Shown: one piece after another, positions 13,729 to 14,639 of the stretch
How the letters are laid out: each line of letters starts with the position of its first letter
Position numbering within the stretch: the first letter of the stretch is position 1
Source of the DNA: Actinomycetes bacterium
GTDB taxonomy: Bacteria > Actinomycetota > Actinomycetes > Mycobacteriales > Micromonosporaceae
Assembly (NCBI GenBank): GCA_021793335.1
Contig: JAJYSW010000061.1
Coordinates: forward strand, 1-14,639
Reading direction: 5' to 3'
DNA length: 14,639 nt
The notes under the pieces: generated by a model
Databases searched by the model: none
What the model was told of the DNA's origin: nothing
Seen by the model: only the letters and a program-made list of their open reading frames with translations
Translations under genes and position numbers: made by a program

Positions 13729-14626
13729 GCACCTGAGCGGCCTCGGCCGCGGTCCGTCTCGCGGAGCGCAGCCGCAGGCTCAGCCAGACCAGGCCGAAGC
13801 ACGCCAGGAACGCGGCGAACGCCAGTGCCGGAACCAGCGGCATCGCGGGAGTGACCATGACGCCCAGGATCAGCAGTGTCGAGATCAGGATGGTCTTGCG
13901 CGTCGCCGGCTCGAAGACTTCGAGGGGGCCCAAGGGGATCGTCGCCCACGGCACGCGTTTGGCGCTGCGGATGATGAGCAGGCCCAGCAGGAGCCCCGCC
14001 GGTTCGTCCCAGAACCAGTGGTGGCCTATGTACACCTGCGACAGGAACACCGCCACCGGTGGGAACAGCAGCAGCGTCCAGCGCGCCCAGGCGGGCAGGA
14101 GGCCGCCGACGAGCATCACGATCAGGCCGAACAGCAGGACCGTGTTGACCGCGTGGCCCGAGGGGAAGGCGGTCGCGTCGGGGATGTTGCCGCCGCCGCC
14201 CTCCGAGTGGTAGGTGAAGAGCATGGCCCCTTCGGGCGAGACCTCGTGGAGCTGCCAGAGGTGCTGGGAGAGTGGGCGGCCCAGGATGTGCTTCATGACC
14301 AGGATGCCCACCAGGGTGATGAACGAGAGCACGTACATCAGTAGTGGTCGGATGCTTCGGAACCGCAGCGCGGACCAGACCGCCAGGGCCAGGGTGATGG
14401 TGGCGACGGTGCGCGCCTGACCCAGTTCGGTGGCCAGGCGCGAGACGTCGCGGAGCCATTCGACCTTGTTGCGCCATACCCATTCGCGTATTTCCCAGTC
14501 CATCTGGACCAGTGGCGAGGGGAATGTCAGCAGGGCCGCGATGACGATGAACGCGAGGAGCACCACCAGGTCGGGCCACCAGCTTTTGGGACGTTTTCCG
14601 TAGGGCTCCCAATCGAACCAGTGCAC
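13700..14626 (-). CDS. PAP2-family membrane phosphatase, start uncertain
   Basis: This 308-residue membrane protein has about six or more hydrophobic helices and the PAP2 (type 2 phosphatidic acid phosphatase) signature, which usually removes phosphate from lipid or polyprenyl phosphates. Visible are KHILGRP (Lys112, Arg117-Pro118), FPSGH (155-158) and SQVYIGHHWFWD (Ser196 to Asp207, His203). His158, His203 and Asp207 are present. Two features depart from the standard motifs: the first is K-x4-RP, not K-x6-RP, and the third has Gln197 in place of the phosphate-binding Arg. The GTG at 14626 has no visible SD or -10 box, and the frame is open to the window edge, so the true start may lie outside. 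Substrate unknown. Confidence 0.8.
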   Translation of the reverse strand: MHWFDWEPYGKRPKSWWPDLVVLLAFIVIAALLTFPSPLVQMDWEIREWVWRNKVEWLRDVSRLATELGQARTVATITLALAVWSALRFRSIRPLLMYVLSFITLVGILVMKHILGRPLSQHLWQLHEVSPEGAMLFTYHSEGGGGNIPDATAFPSGHAVNTVLLFGLIVMLVGGLLPAWARWTLLLFPPVAVFLSQVYIGHHWFWDEPAGLLLGLLIIRSAKRVPWATIPLGPLEVFEPATRKTILISTLLILGVMVTPAMPLVPALAFAAFLACFGLVWLSLRLRSARRTAAEAAQVPTQPPDRTR

Positions 14627-14639
14627 TGGTATGTAGCGC

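Overview
The window is GC-rich chromosomal DNA with actinobacterial features: GTG starts are common, the upstream boxes are TANNNT-type, and several genes lack a Shine-Dalgarno (SD) site and look leaderless. The proteins also resemble actinobacterial families, including an Rv0807-like SCP protein and a 472-aa PurB close to the mycobacterial form. A Glycomycetales-type actinomycete is possible, but that is a guess from overall feel and not from a marker gene.

Layout. Positions 1-772 hold the start of a universal stress protein gene (minus strand, cut by the window edge), a perfect dyad, and a small four-helix membrane protein. Positions 773-3500 hold purD (minus) and purB (plus), diverging from an 88-bp shared promoter region. 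Positions 3606-6813 hold purS-purQ-purL, joined by ATGA stop/start overlaps and closed by a strong hairpin. Positions 6911-8367 hold a TetR-family repressor gene diverging from a short-chain dehydrogenase gene, with an inverted repeat over the dehydrogenase promoter. Position 8377 onward holds an SCP-like gene (minus), then a 643-residue secreted, single-pass membrane protein with a long proline/TQ-rich cytosolic tail (8969-10900). Positions 11153-13728 hold purF-purM, joined by a GTGA overlap and preceded by an unusual leader. A PAP2-type membrane phosphatase gene (minus) overlaps the 3' end of purM.

How the genes work together. PurF, PurD, PurS/PurQ/PurL and PurM carry out steps 1, 2, 4 and 5 of de novo purine synthesis. 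PurB carries out the SAICAR lyase step and the last step to AMP. The step 3 gene (purN or purT), and purC, purE/purK and purH, are not here. The TetR/dehydrogenase pair and the membrane protein sit between purL and purF and have no obvious part in the pathway.

Most unusual signals. (1) The purF leader holds three imperfect tandem repeats in exact 35-bp register. They offer alternative RNA pairings and each contains an ATG; the third ATG opens a 17-codon ORF whose stop overlaps the purF start. (2) Five genes without a convincing SD have a TANNNT-like hexamer 6-7 nt before the start codon, a coherent leaderless-promoter pattern. (3) The membrane protein has six spaced TQ motifs in its cytosolic tail, a layout that could serve Ser/Thr kinase and FHA-domain signalling. 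(4) A perfect 8-bp inverted repeat covers the dehydrogenase promoter next to its likely TetR regulator. No RNA genes, CRISPR arrays, insertion sequences or phage genes were seen, and no gene-free stretch exceeds about 250 bp.
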